DNA of 64,000 nucleotides, from positions 12,091,763-12,155,762 of the forward strand of contig CM067314.1 in the NCBI GenBank assembly GCA_034231615.1. Reading direction: 5' to 3'. This stretch comes from Meghimatium bilineatum (Eukaryota; Mollusca; Gastropoda; Stylommatophora; Philomycidae). Under the pieces are notes generated by a model, which was not told the origin of the DNA, searched no databases, and saw only the letters and a list, made by a program, of their open reading frames with translations. Shown here in pieces: positions 55,286 to 64,000 of this stretch (the stretch's first letter is position 1; every line of letters starts with the position of its first letter). The translations under genes and the position numbers were made by a program.

Positions 55286-55903
55286 TACGCATGTGGTTGC
55301 GTCTGTGGGTCTCACCAATGGCCCACTAGACATACCACCCATGCAACAGAAAACCTTAGTGGATGACATGCCGTTATATTGAGGTTATCTTCTTATAGAA
55401 ACTTCATGGCACATCATCTATACAATTGTGCGTTTATTTTGTTGTTGAAATGTGTTTCATGTTTATCTGAATATATATGTATGCACCCTCTGTGGTTGGG
55501 AGGGAGCCAGAGATGTACTGTGCAGCAATGGGGAGGAGGAAACTGACGGCAGTGTTTTTTCCTATGGCTTAGACCCATCATAGAGGCACAGTGACTCAGG
55601 ACGTGACAATCCATTTGACTTGAACATTTGGTTGCATGCCTGGAGCAATAGAGAAGTTCGGCATAACCAGTAGTCAATTGGTGGCGGGGATTGAACACAG
55701 TGAACCCTATCTTGGCTACAGTCGCTAGGAGCTGTGCATAGGTTGAAACCTACCTTCCTGGAGGTGTGATGTTATTCTCTGGCTTTGTCCCGGGGTGGGC
55801 CGAAAATCCACAGACTTCCCAGCAATATAATACCATTTAATGGCATTAGGTCAAAGGGCATGAGCCCATGGACCGCTGGATCAGCAACCAACCAACCAAC
55901 CGA
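55286..55903 (+). mobile_element. 618-bp retroposon, right copy of palindrome
   Basis: Flanked by exact 11-bp CAATTGCTCAG at 55275-55285 and 55904-55914. Starts TACGCATGTGGTTGCGTC and ends GGATCAGCAACCAACCAACC plus AACCGA. Roughly 95% identical to the reverse complement of 54637-55253 by eye. Confidence 0.9.
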
Positions 55904-55973
55904 CAATTGCTCAGGAAAGTGGGCGCCCTAAGCTATAAATTGTGTAGCTTATACGTAAATCCTGCACTGGTAC

Positions 55974-56254
55974 TTCTTCTTCTTCTGTGTTCGTTCTCAA
56001 ACTCCTGCAGATTAGCAGGATGTAGTCTGAAGAACGGAATGTGCTGTGTCATGGTTTACAGCATTGCTGCGATATCTGCTCATTTCGGCCAGACACATCC
56101 GACTTCAGCATGGCTTTGGGTCACTGACCTTTATGGGATGGGACAGTGAACTCCATCCCACAACCTCCTTAGTCGCCTTTTACGACATGCGTGGAAGGTA
56201 AACAGTGTTGCTATTCTGTGCTCCCCTTTCGGGCCACGAAAACACACGGGTATT
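55974..56254 (-). mobile_element. SINE-A copy with empty-site control next to it
   Basis: Exact 9-bp CACTGGTAC at 55965-55973 and 56255-56263. The duplicate locus at 56308-56459 reads GCACTGGTACAACTAG with no insert. Confidence 0.95.
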
Positions 56255-56307
56255 CACTGGTACAACTAGTATTCCCCGAAATCTAGGAGTCTACCACAAA
56301 TGGACAC

Positions 56308-56459
56308 AGACGCAACCACATGCGTAATATAATTAAGTATATATGCCAATTGCTCAGGAAAGTGGGCGCCATAAGCTATAGATTGTGTAGCTTATACGTA
56401 AATCATGCACTGGTACAACTAGCATTCCCCGAAATCTAGGAGTCTGCCACAAATGGACA
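56308..56459 (+). repeat. Tandem duplicate of the insertion locus, empty of inserts
   Basis: Repeats 55236-55285, 55915-55973 and 56264-56307 in order (AGACGCAACCACAT, TATATGCCAATTGCTCAGGA, GTAGCTTATACGTAAATC, GGAGTCTGCCACAAATGGAC) but lacks both the 618-bp element and the SINE-A. Confidence 0.92.
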
Positions 56460-56742
56460 AAGATGCAATGTCCGTTGGTCTGTATCTCGTCAACATACAC
56501 GTGGACAGTGTGACAGAAGATAAAAGTAAGAAATCGCGGCTAGATATGCACTGACGAGTTTTACACAGGTGACAGATTGTCAGTCTTTCCCTAAGTTTCC
56601 TTAGTGTCTTCCTAGCTTCTACGATATGACTGGATGTGTCCCTATTAGACATAGGCCCAAATATTTGCATTCAAAACTAGAAGTTACATGTGGTCCCGGT
56701 TGCCACATGGGGACAGGATATGATCATAAACTGTGCCTCATT

Positions 56743-56767
56743 AGAGAGAGAGAGAGAGAGAGAGAGC
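56743..56767 (+). repeat. (GA)n microsatellite
   Basis: About 12 AG dinucleotides, just 5' of a LINE-6 fragment. Confidence 0.95.
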
Positions 56768-56771
56768 TAAA

Positions 56772-57150
56772 ATGTGGGTCTCACTGAGGAAAAGTACGCT
56801 TATCTGTGTTTCAGTACACTCGGGTGTAGAAGGAAACAAACGGGTCGACCAATTAGCTATCCTCGCCACCATAAACGATGGTCAGCCCATGGACAGAGCA
56901 GACACACTCAGTGCTTTTCGTGAATCCGCACGATCAGGTGATTTTGACAGACATAACTATGAGTCAATATCCACATTGCGCGATTTGGGACTGAGGCTAT
57001 GCGTGGCCCGTAGAGAACACATAACAAAGATTTCAAAAAGAGCACCGAACCAACATAGAACCAACATAACATCAATCGTTACACCCTGAGAGATTCATTG
57101 AAGCGGATATTTGAGCATCAATGAACATGTCCGGTGTGCGAAGAGGATAA
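56772..57150 (+). mobile_element. LINE-6 3' fragment
   Basis: Reads VHSGVEGNKRVDQLAILATI (end of RNase H), MDRADTLSAFRESARSGDFD, RLCVARREHITKISKRAPNQ, HRTN; collinear with the C-terminus at 49240-49860 (minus). Confidence 0.82.
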
Positions 57151-57312
57151 TCAACATACATAACCTAACGTCGATACTATGAATTTTGACACAATTGGCC
57201 AAATTGGACTCTAGTACTTTTTGAGAAACACATTGATAATATTTGGTAGCATGTCCTATTCATGACGTAGACATCAACCCAGCATTTTCTGGCCGTAGCG
57301 ATTTGATAGGCA

Positions 57313-58805
57313 ATGTACCTCTCCTTACTATCACAAGAGCTTACTATCATCCAAGCTTGCTGTTACCCAAGCTTACTATCACCCAAGCTTAATATCACCC
57401 AACCTTGCTGTCACCCAAGCATACTATCACAAGAGCTTATCATCACCCAAGCTTACTATCACCCAAGCTTACTATCACCCAAGCTTACTATCATCCAAGC
57501 TTACTATCATCCAATCTTACTATCACCCAAGCTTGCTGTCACCCAAGATTACTATCACTCAAGCTTACTGTCACCCATGCGTACTGTCACCCAAGTTTAC
57601 TGTCACCCACGCTTACTGTCACCCAAGATTACTATCACTCAAGTTTACTGTCACCCAAGCTTACTATCATCCAAGCTTACTATCATCCAAGCTTACTGTC
57701 ACCCAAGCATACTGTCACCCAAGCTTACTGTCACCCAAGCTTGCTGTCACCCAAGATTACTATCACTCAAGTTTACTGTCACCCAAGCTTACTATCATCC
57801 AAGCTTACTATCATCCAAGCTTACTGTCACCCAAGCATACTGTCACCCAAGCTTACTGTCACCCAAGCTTGCTGTCACCCAAGCTTACTATCATCCAAGC
57901 TTACTATCACTCAAGCTTACTGTTACCCAAGCTTACTATCATCCAAGCTTACTATCATCCAAGCTTACTATCATCCAATCTTACTATCACCCAAGCTTGC
58001 TGTCACCCAAGATTACTATCACTCAAGCTTACTGTCACCCATGCGTACTGTCACCCAAGTTTACTGTCACCCACGCTTACTGTCACCCAAGATTACTATC
58101 ACTCAAGTTTACTGTCACCCAAGCTTACTATCATCCAAGCTTACTATCATCCAAGCTTACTGTCACCCAAGCATACTGTCACCCAAGCTTACTGTCACCC
58201 AAGCTTGCTGTCACCCAAGATTACTATCACTCAAGTTTACTGTCACCCAAGCTTACTATCATCCAAGCTTACTATCATCCAAGCTTACTGTCACCCAAGC
58301 ATACTGTCACCCAAGCTTACTGTCACCCAAGCTTGCTGTCACCCAAGCTTACTATCATCCAAGCTTACTATCACTCAAGCTTACTGTTACCCAAGCTTAC
58401 TATCATCCAAGCTTACTATCATCCAAGCTTACTATCATCCAAGCTTACTATCATCCAAGCTTACTATCATCCAAGCTTACTGTCACCCAAGCATACTATC
58501 ATCCAAGCTTACTGTCACCCAAGCTTGCTGTCACCCAAGATTACTATCACTCAAGTTTACTATCACCCAAGCTTACTATCATCCAAGCTTACTATCATCC
58601 AAGCTTACTGTCACCCAAGCATACTGTCACCCAAGCTTACTGTCACCCAAGCTTGCTGTCACCCAAGCTTACTATCATCCAAGCTTACTATCACTCAAGC
58701 TTACTGTCACCCAAGCTTACTATCACCCAAGCTTACTATCACCCAAGGTTACTATCACCCAAGTTCACTGTCACCCAAGCTTACTATCACTCAAGCTTAC
58801 TATCA
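57313..58805 (+). repeat. 16-bp tandem array, about 93 units, with higher-order repeats
   Basis: Unit AAGCTTACTATCACCC with TATCATCC / TGTCACCC / GCTGTC / AAGATT variants. An 8-unit block of 128 bp recurs (57625/57753 and 58089/58217) inside a 464-bp block (57545 and 58009). No unit contains a stop in any plus frame, giving open frames of 628, 469 and 433 codons with 16-residue periodicity; not genes. Confidence 0.97.
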
Positions 58806-58810
58806 CCGGG

Positions 58811-59310
58811 TTAAAGCGAGACCGTCGGCTGTAAAGACATATCTACATAAAGTAAACAGGCCTTCATTCGTGACGTTTTTGACTATTGTTCGTTGGTCAC
58901 TATTTATATACTTGGAGTCGCCTGCCAAAAAAGCCAAAGTCGACCAACGAAATTCATGGAAGAATAAAAAAATCAGCTTTTCAGGTCATGTTAACTTTCT
59001 GTACACATGTCTTTACTGGAGTTCTGTCATGTTAACTTTCTGTGCACATGTCATTACTGGAGCTCTGCCATGTTTACTTTCGGTGCACATGCCTTTACTG
59101 GAGCTCTGTCATGTTTACTTTCTGTGCACATGTCTTTACTGGATTTCTGTCATGTTTACTTTCTGTGCACATGTCTTTACTGGAGCTGGTGGGACTTGAT
59201 GATCCTGGGATACTGCTACACTGGTTTGCCTCCCTTCTTGGACTAAACGTGCATCTGTAAACTCCCTGACCCCCATTGGAAGATTCTGGCCTGCATTGGT
59301 GAAGTACAGT
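58811..59310 (+). repeat. Repeat D copy with expanded internal unit
   Basis: GCGAGACCGTCGGCTGTAAA, CTTGGAGTCGCCTGCCAAAA, ATCAGCTTTTCAGGTCATG match 6990-7240. The end (CTTGATGATCCTGGGATACT... AACGTGCATCTGTAAA) matches 54405-54490 in reverse. Confidence 0.65.
58985..59185 (+). repeat. 41-bp tandem array within repeat D
   Basis: About five units of CATGTTTACTTTCTGTGCAC, ATGTCTTTACTGGAGCTCTG, T; a single unit at 7205-7245. Confidence 0.92.
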
Positions 59311-59569
59311 GTACATCTTATAGTGAGGTATCCATCGTTTAACCGCGGAAGTTAATCCATTTCGGCTATATCATAGCTTTACAACTATCAGAAAATAGCG
59401 GAGGTCGCGGTTCTAGTAATTCAGCCACTGCGTATACACAGAACAAGGGAGGCTTACAAAGTGACAGCGAAGATAATATTCTGTAAAGGACACATCTTTT
59501 AGTAGGAGAAGAAGTGGGGTTGAACCTGTTTACACATATTTCCGCTGAGTCTGTGCTGTGTTTTCTATG
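59311..59569. other. No gene recognised
   Basis: No motif seen. Confidence 0.4.
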
Positions 59570-59730
59570 TTGTCTTCTTCTAAGTTCATTCTCAAACTCC
59601 TGCTGATTAGCAGGATGTAATCTAGAAAAGGGAACGCGTTGTTGCATGATTTACAGTTCGATACCATATCTGCGTATTGTGGCATGACACATTCGACTTC
59701 AGTATTGCTTTGGATCACTTAACTTCTTTT
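59570..59730 (-). mobile_element. SINE-A partial copy
   Basis: Plus strand: TTCTAAGTTCATTCTCAAAC, GATTAGCAGGATGTAATCTA, CATTCGACTTCAGTATTGCT; the head end is missing. Confidence 0.8.
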
Positions 59731-60114
59731 TTTAAAGGTCAGATTAAAAAAATAAATCTACATGAAGTAAACATGTATGGCAGCCCTGATGTGCGATGGA
59801 GTTTCAACTTCAAATGGTGACAGTGGACTTCGTCTTGACGACAGGCCTGATGGTATAGCACAGATGCTGAACGCAGAAGAAGAAGCTGAATCCAATGCAG
59901 GGCAGTTTCGTGTCTTCGGCAAGAGGCGAGGATGTGATTACCTAAAAACAATTCACCTCATCTTTCTGTAGTTTTAATTATAATAATAAGACACATCATC
60001 CGTCAGGGGTTATGTCAGGGGTTCCACACTGGAGACATCAACAAAAAAGACCACCCAAACAACTCTATCCTTATAGAAGTGTAAAAAGCGCAACTACTAT
60101 TTAACTCTTCACTG
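59731..60114. other. No gene recognised
   Basis: GCTGAACGCAGAAGAAGAAG at 59868-59887 resembles a detached SINE tail; nothing else seen. Confidence 0.4.
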
Positions 60115-60435
60115 TGACCTTTGTTCTAGTTTCGAGGTATTTCTTAATATTTACAGTGTGATTAATTAAAATTTGTAATTAAAATTAAGGTATGTTAATT
60201 GAAAAGGAATACTAAGTTGGCATTCGTATTTAGATTGGGGATAGGGGATAGGGGTTAGGGTTAGAATTTGTTATAAAATAATTAATAAAGTAGTTATAAT
60301 TATAGATTACGTAACCGTTGCCATTTTGGCTAAGAGATAGTTGACTGGGCATGCGCAGTACGTGTGTACCAGTGAAATCCATGTCGCCAACTTCTTAAAA
60401 ATGTAAACAATGTGTGTTATTTATAGCACAGTGAA
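60115..60435 (+). mobile_element. MITE-like element E, copy 2
   Basis: Termini ACTCTTCACTGTG / CACAGTGAAGAGT. Starts CACTGTGACCTTTGTTCTAG and ends TTATTTATAGCACAGTG like 34297-34655. Contains a short GGGTTAGGGTTAG run at about 60253. Confidence 0.6.
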
Positions 60436-60437
60436 GA

Positions 60438-60700
60438 GTCTTCTTCTTCTTCGTCGTTCTTCAGTCAGATATCAGGTTACAGCACCAATAACTTCAATGA
60501 ATTGTGTGATTCGCTTCAGGTCATTCATGGAACCCCTCAAGTCTGGAAGCAGTGTCGTCTCAGTAGGTTATATTTTCTTCCTCTCTTCTTGGTAGAGTTG
60601 ACAGGCATGCAGAATGTGTTCTGCAGTCTCTGGGCTCAGTCCACAGTTGCACAGGTCTGTCTCACCAATAGTGAAAAGTTAATCTGTAGTTTTACCGTGT
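60438..60700 (-). mobile_element. LINE-1-type 3' end
   Basis: Minus strand: TIGETDLCNCGLSPETAEHI-like sequence across a frameshift, LHACQLYQEE, then RGSMNDLKRITQFIEVIGA, ending GAAGAACGACGAAGAAGAAG. The C-x-C...H-x4-C pattern matches the LINE-1 3' domain. Confidence 0.7.
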
Positions 60701-60764
60701 AAAAAAAATTATGCACATACCATTCTTAATTATAGCAATGAAGTATTTTCTCTGTACCGCTTTT

Positions 60765-60904
60765 TCTCCTTTCACACGTGAATTATTCCTTACAAAACAA
60801 TGTTAGAAAGTGAGTCGTGTCTCGTTAAATGTCCAAACCAAACAAGTTTACGCTGTTTCACCACTGCGAAAAGTAGTTCTTGATAAGCCGTTTGTTTATT
60901 TGTT
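60765..60904 (-). mobile_element. LINE-7 fragment
   Basis: Minus strand reads FAVVKQRKLVWFGHLTRHDS, LSNIVL. Same segment as 11650-11855. Confidence 0.65.
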
Positions 60905-61505
60905 CAAGAATTAATTAATGTAGTAGTGAAAGAAATTAAAGAAAAAGACCTCTTCTTAAATATCAAGAAAACAGAAGTAATGGTTATTTTAATAAAGGGA
61001 CTATCACAAATTGCAAGATCAACGTTAATGATATTTAAGTACAACGATTACAGCAGGTGGAAGAAATTCAACAGAAATAAGAAGCAGAATAGGGCATGTG
61101 AAAACAACATTCCCAAAAATGGAAAATAGTGTAACATGGCTTTGTCATTAGAGGCGAGGAAGATAGTTCTGGGGTGCTATAAAACTTCTATACTAACATA
61201 TGGATGCGAATGCTGGACACTAAACAAACAGAAAAGTGGGAAATTAGAGGCAACAGAGATGTGGTTCTACAGAAGAATGCTGATAATATCATGGACTGCC
61301 AGGAAAACTCATTTGGAGGTGTTGAAAGAGAAAACAATGGGCAAGATTGAAGACAGAGGCAGAGGACGAAAATTTGAGAAAATATTAGACAGTTTAACAG
61401 CCTGGCACGGCTGGGAAACAAAAACGATCCTGATACATAATACTGGAGATAATACTGTGAAGAGCCATAATCGCCTACGCCAGCTGACATGGCATGGCAC
61501 CTGAT
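60905..61505 (+). mobile_element. LINE-2 RT C-terminal fragment
   Basis: Reads VVKEIKEKDLFLNIKKTEVM, then an open frame MALSLEARKIVLGCYKTSIL, TYGCECWTLNKQKSGKLEAT, EMWFYRRMLIISWTARKTHL, EVLKEK joined by a small deletion to MGKIEDRGRGRKFEKILDSL and TAWHGWETKTILIHNTGD, ending WHGT-stop. This 122-codon frame is retrotransposon, not a host gene. Confidence 0.85.
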
Positions 61506-61544
61506 GATATCTGAATTTAGTACTTATACTTGCTATGACAGTGT

Positions 61545-61635
61545 TGTGGACCTGCTCGTTGTATGGGATGGCCGGCCCGACCAGTCTTAAGTTCCAGCTT
61601 CTGTTGAATGAACTAAGTGTCTACTTCACGTCAAT
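61545..61635 (-). mobile_element. LINE-1 leader-like fragment
   Basis: GACCTGCTCGTTGTATGGGA, GGCCCGACCAGTCTTAAGTT and TGAACTAAG match 43510-43582 (part of the LINE-1 5' leader). Confidence 0.5.
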
Positions 61636-61694
61636 GAGCTGATCCCTATCGGAACACACTAGCTGCACAAGTGCTGCTGATGGCACAGATTAAA

Positions 61695-62150
61695 CGATTG
61701 GCATGCCAATGAACCTAAACCAACACCCAAGAACTTAAAGACCTGGCAACACAAAGATATAAATGGAAAGCTATGGCTACTGCTCTATGCGCCACCTATG
61801 GCCCGGAGGAACATAACATAACATAACTTCTTCTTCGTTCGTTCGCAAACTCCTGCAGATTAGCAGGATGTAGTCCGGAGAACGGAATGCGTTGTGTCAT
61901 GGTTTACAGCATTGCTGCGATATCTGCGCCTTTCGTCCTGACACATTCTACTTCAGCGTGGCTTTGGGTCACTGACCCTATATAGGATGGGACAGCCAAC
62001 TCCATCCCATAACCTTCTTAGCCGCCTCTTACGACATGCATGGAGGGTAAACAGTGTTGATATTCTTTGCTCCACTTTCGGGCCCCGTCAATACACGGGT
62101 TACATAACATAACATAACATAACATAACATAACATAACATGCACTTACTA
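61695..62150 (+). mobile_element. LINE-11 3' end with (ACATA)n tail, split by SINE-A
   Basis: Reads QELKDLATQRYKWKAMATAL, CATYGPEEHN, a typical RT polyprotein C-terminus, followed by an ACATAACATAAC tail. The tail is interrupted by SINE-A at 61829-62098 and resumes as eight ACATA units. Confidence 0.75.
61829..62098 (-). mobile_element. SINE-A copy in a LINE tail
   Basis: TTCTTCTTCGTTCGTTCGCA to GGGCCCCGTCAATACACGGG; flanked by ACATAAC repeats, so the exact duplication is ambiguous. Confidence 0.88.
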
Positions 62151-62734
62151 CTCTCGATCATTGATTTAAGAACACCGGTTGTTTATAATAAATACTATCC
62201 GCGATTTGCTTCAATTTGATTGGCTCTGTTTACCGCCTAAGAACATAATCATATTTCCACAGACATTCCATATCACTCACAAACACACGTTCAATTTGCT
62301 TTTCACAATATGCACTAATTAGCCAAAACGTCATTCAGTAAGAAAGTTCAGCTTTCCATACAGTGAACACATACCACAATGATATATGGCACTATTTCAA
62401 TTTTCGTAAGTAACAAACATATGGGCGAAACACACAACACACCCTCGCTCTGCGCTCATCTAATCTAGATGTCTGCCAGCACATAGTGAAAAATGTATGC
62501 TTGTGTGTGACGTGTACACAAGTTGACGAATTTTGGTTAGTATGGTGCGCGCGACGTGTAGAAAAACAATTGTTGTTTATTTCGCACAATTTTCTCCTTC
62601 GAGACCAACTTCCTGAAGTGGGGGTTTAGTCCAGCCAACATAGGCTGGATACTAAGATTGGTTGGGTTATCCCTGACAACAACCTGCATCAATAAGGTGA
62701 ACAAACTGCCTGGGAACAGGCTGCATCAATAAGG
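62151..62734. other. No gene recognised
   Basis: CTGCATCAATAAGGTG occurs twice (near 62683 and 62721). Nothing else recognised. Confidence 0.45.
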
Positions 62735-63669
62735 TGTGAAAACAGCTACTCGCCATACATAGAAATAAAAAGAGGAGTAATACAAGGATGCATTTTATCA
62801 CCAAGCCTATTTAATATCTACACAGATAATATTTTTTAAAATATTGAAGAAATGTCAGGACTCAAGATCAATGGGAAAATAATAAACAACCTTAGATATG
62901 CAGATGACACTGTTCTTTTAGTAGAAAGTGAACATGAACTACAAAGACTAATAGATCAAGTCAATAAATCAAGTAATGAATATTGACTGGATATAAATAT
63001 GCAAAAACCAAAAACCATGATAATCAGCAAAGACACAGAAGAACAACAGCTAAACATAAACATACATGGAGAGAAACTACAAGTAAAACATTATTAATAT
63101 CTTGGACACATAGTCACAAATTACGGCAGATGTGAAACAGAAGTTAAAAGGAGAATAGGAATGGCTGAAAGTATCTTCAGTTACATGAGGAAAATAGAAA
63201 CATCTAAACAAATTACAAACAAGTTAAAAGTGAGAATTATAAAATGCTATATCTATTCTATATTAATGTATAGATCAGAAACATGGACAATAAATAAACA
63301 GTTAGAAGGCAGAATTGATGCCATTGAGATGTGAGTATATAGAAGAATAGGGAGAACATCATGGAAAGAGAAGAATATAAATAAAGAGGTGCTAAAAACA
63401 CTTAATATGAAGAAAGAACTACTAAGAGAAATAAAGAACATAAAAAAAATATTTTGGACACATTAAAAGACATGACACCTTATTGAAGACCTTACTTGAG
63501 GGTAAAGTCAAAGGGAAGCGAGCAAGAGGTAGGCAGAGATACAAATGGGAGAGTTACATCACACGATGGACAGGTTACAGTCTAGCAGAGTGCGCCACCA
63601 AAACAAAAGGCAGGGGATGTTGGAGGTCCGTTGCAGCCAACCTTCGTTATGGAGATGGCACTTGATGAT
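62735..63669 (+). mobile_element. LINE-4 RT fragment, YADD present
   Basis: Starts inside RT: IKRGVIQGCILSPSLFNIYT, INNLRYADDTVLLVESEHEL, QRLIDQVNKSSNEY, YLGHIVTNYGRCETEVKRRI, MAESIFSYMRKIETSKQITN, KCYIYSILMYRSETWTINKQ, VYRRIGRTSWKEK, then GKVKGKRARGRQRYKWESYI, TRWTGYSLAECATK, SVAANLRYGDGT-stop. A few stops and one frameshift; the least decayed RT in the window. Confidence 0.88.
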
Positions 63670-63953
63670 CTTCTTCTGAGTTCTTTCTCAAACTCCTGCA
63701 GATTAGCAGGATGTAGTCCGGAGAACGGAATGCGTTGTGTCACGGTTTACAGCATTGCTGCGATATCTGCGCCTTTCGGTCTGAAACATCCGACTTCAGC
63801 ATGGCTCTGGGTTACTGTCCCTATATGGGATGGGTCAGCCAACTTTATTCCATAACCTCCGTAGTCGCCTTTTACGACATGCGTGGAAGGTAAACAGTGT
63901 TGCTATTATTTGCTCCCCTTTCGAGCCTCGGTCACATACGGGCGCCTTGATAA
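63670..63953 (-). mobile_element. SINE-A copy
   Basis: Plus strand TTCTTCTGAGTTCTTTCTCA to CGGTCACATACGGGCG. Possible target duplication CTTGATGAT / CTTGATAAT (8 of 9). Confidence 0.9.
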
Positions 63954-64000
63954 TGATACCGAAGTATATACATTATCTCATGATAATCAAGGGGGAAAAA

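Noticed and set aside
54637..55903. Foldback transposon or inverted duplication
   Set aside because: Separate exact 11-bp duplications flank each arm, and an empty-site copy is present, so two independent insertions explain it better.
57313..59199. Longest open frame (628 codons) as a repeat protein gene
   Set aside because: It lies in a 16-bp tandem array that is open in all three plus frames, with equal codon quality in each; periodicity is a by-product.
60245..60270. Interstitial telomere repeat
   Set aside because: Only two GGGTTAG units in a locally G-rich stretch inside element E; too short to mean anything.
61136..61504. 122-codon frame as a host gene
   Set aside because: Its motifs (YGCECWTLN, EMWFYRRML) are those of the LINE-2 RT C-terminus.

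Overview
This is eukaryotic, almost certainly invertebrate animal DNA: AT-rich, with very few intact coding frames and packed with decayed non-LTR retrotransposons (LINEs), short retroposons (SINEs), small DNA transposons and tandem arrays. There are no operons, ribosome binding sites or phage-type genes. The LINE and SINE styles suggest a mollusc or another lophotrochozoan, but that is only an impression. All calls were made by eye. Family names (LINE-1 to LINE-11, SINE-A/B, repeat C, D) are local labels for this window.

The only convincing host gene is an intronless open frame on the minus strand, 35324-36292, encoding a HEXIM-like protein (P-TEFb/CDK9 inhibitor, 322 residues). It lies in about 3 kb that is relatively poor in repeats.

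Layout. 1-1.4 kb: no gene. 1.66-2.13 kb: LINE-2 tail. 2.2-6.56 kb: nearly complete but broken endonuclease/RT/RNase H LINE carrying a SINE-B. 7-9 kb: repeats C and D and a LINE tail. 9.2-13.5 kb: LINE tails, a 522-bp Penelope-like inverted-arm insertion, and nested LINE pieces. 13.5-14.9 kb: 33-bp array split by a LINE. 16.4-17.6 kb: 37-bp array. 17.8-20.3 kb: LINE pieces, 32-bp array, a hAT-type MITE. 20.3-34.3 kb: mostly non-coding with SINE-A/B, TTAA-type MITEs and LINE tails. 35.3-36.3 kb: HEXIM. 37.6-43.6 kb: LINE cluster including a LINE-1 copy with perfect 12-bp target duplications but a deleted RT. 44.7-46.8 kb: LINE 3' end running into about 41 copies of a 43-bp repeat. 47-53.4 kb: SINEs, nested MITEs, LINE-6, LINE-1. 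54.6-56.5 kb: two 617/618-bp retroposons in opposite orientation forming a large palindrome, beside a partial duplicate that keeps two of the insertion sites empty. 57.3-58.8 kb: 16-bp array with higher-order structure. 59-64 kb: more LINE and SINE copies.

Four themes recur. (1) Many insertions can be delimited to the base by exact target-site duplications, so insertion orders can be read. (2) SINE-A, SINE-B and the RNase H LINE-1 end alike (GAACG...GAAGAAG), suggesting that LINE-1 machinery mobilises the SINEs. (3) At least three minisatellites start exactly at the 3' end of a retroposon. (4) The longest open frames lie in tandem arrays whose unit lacks stops in all three frames, and are not genes.
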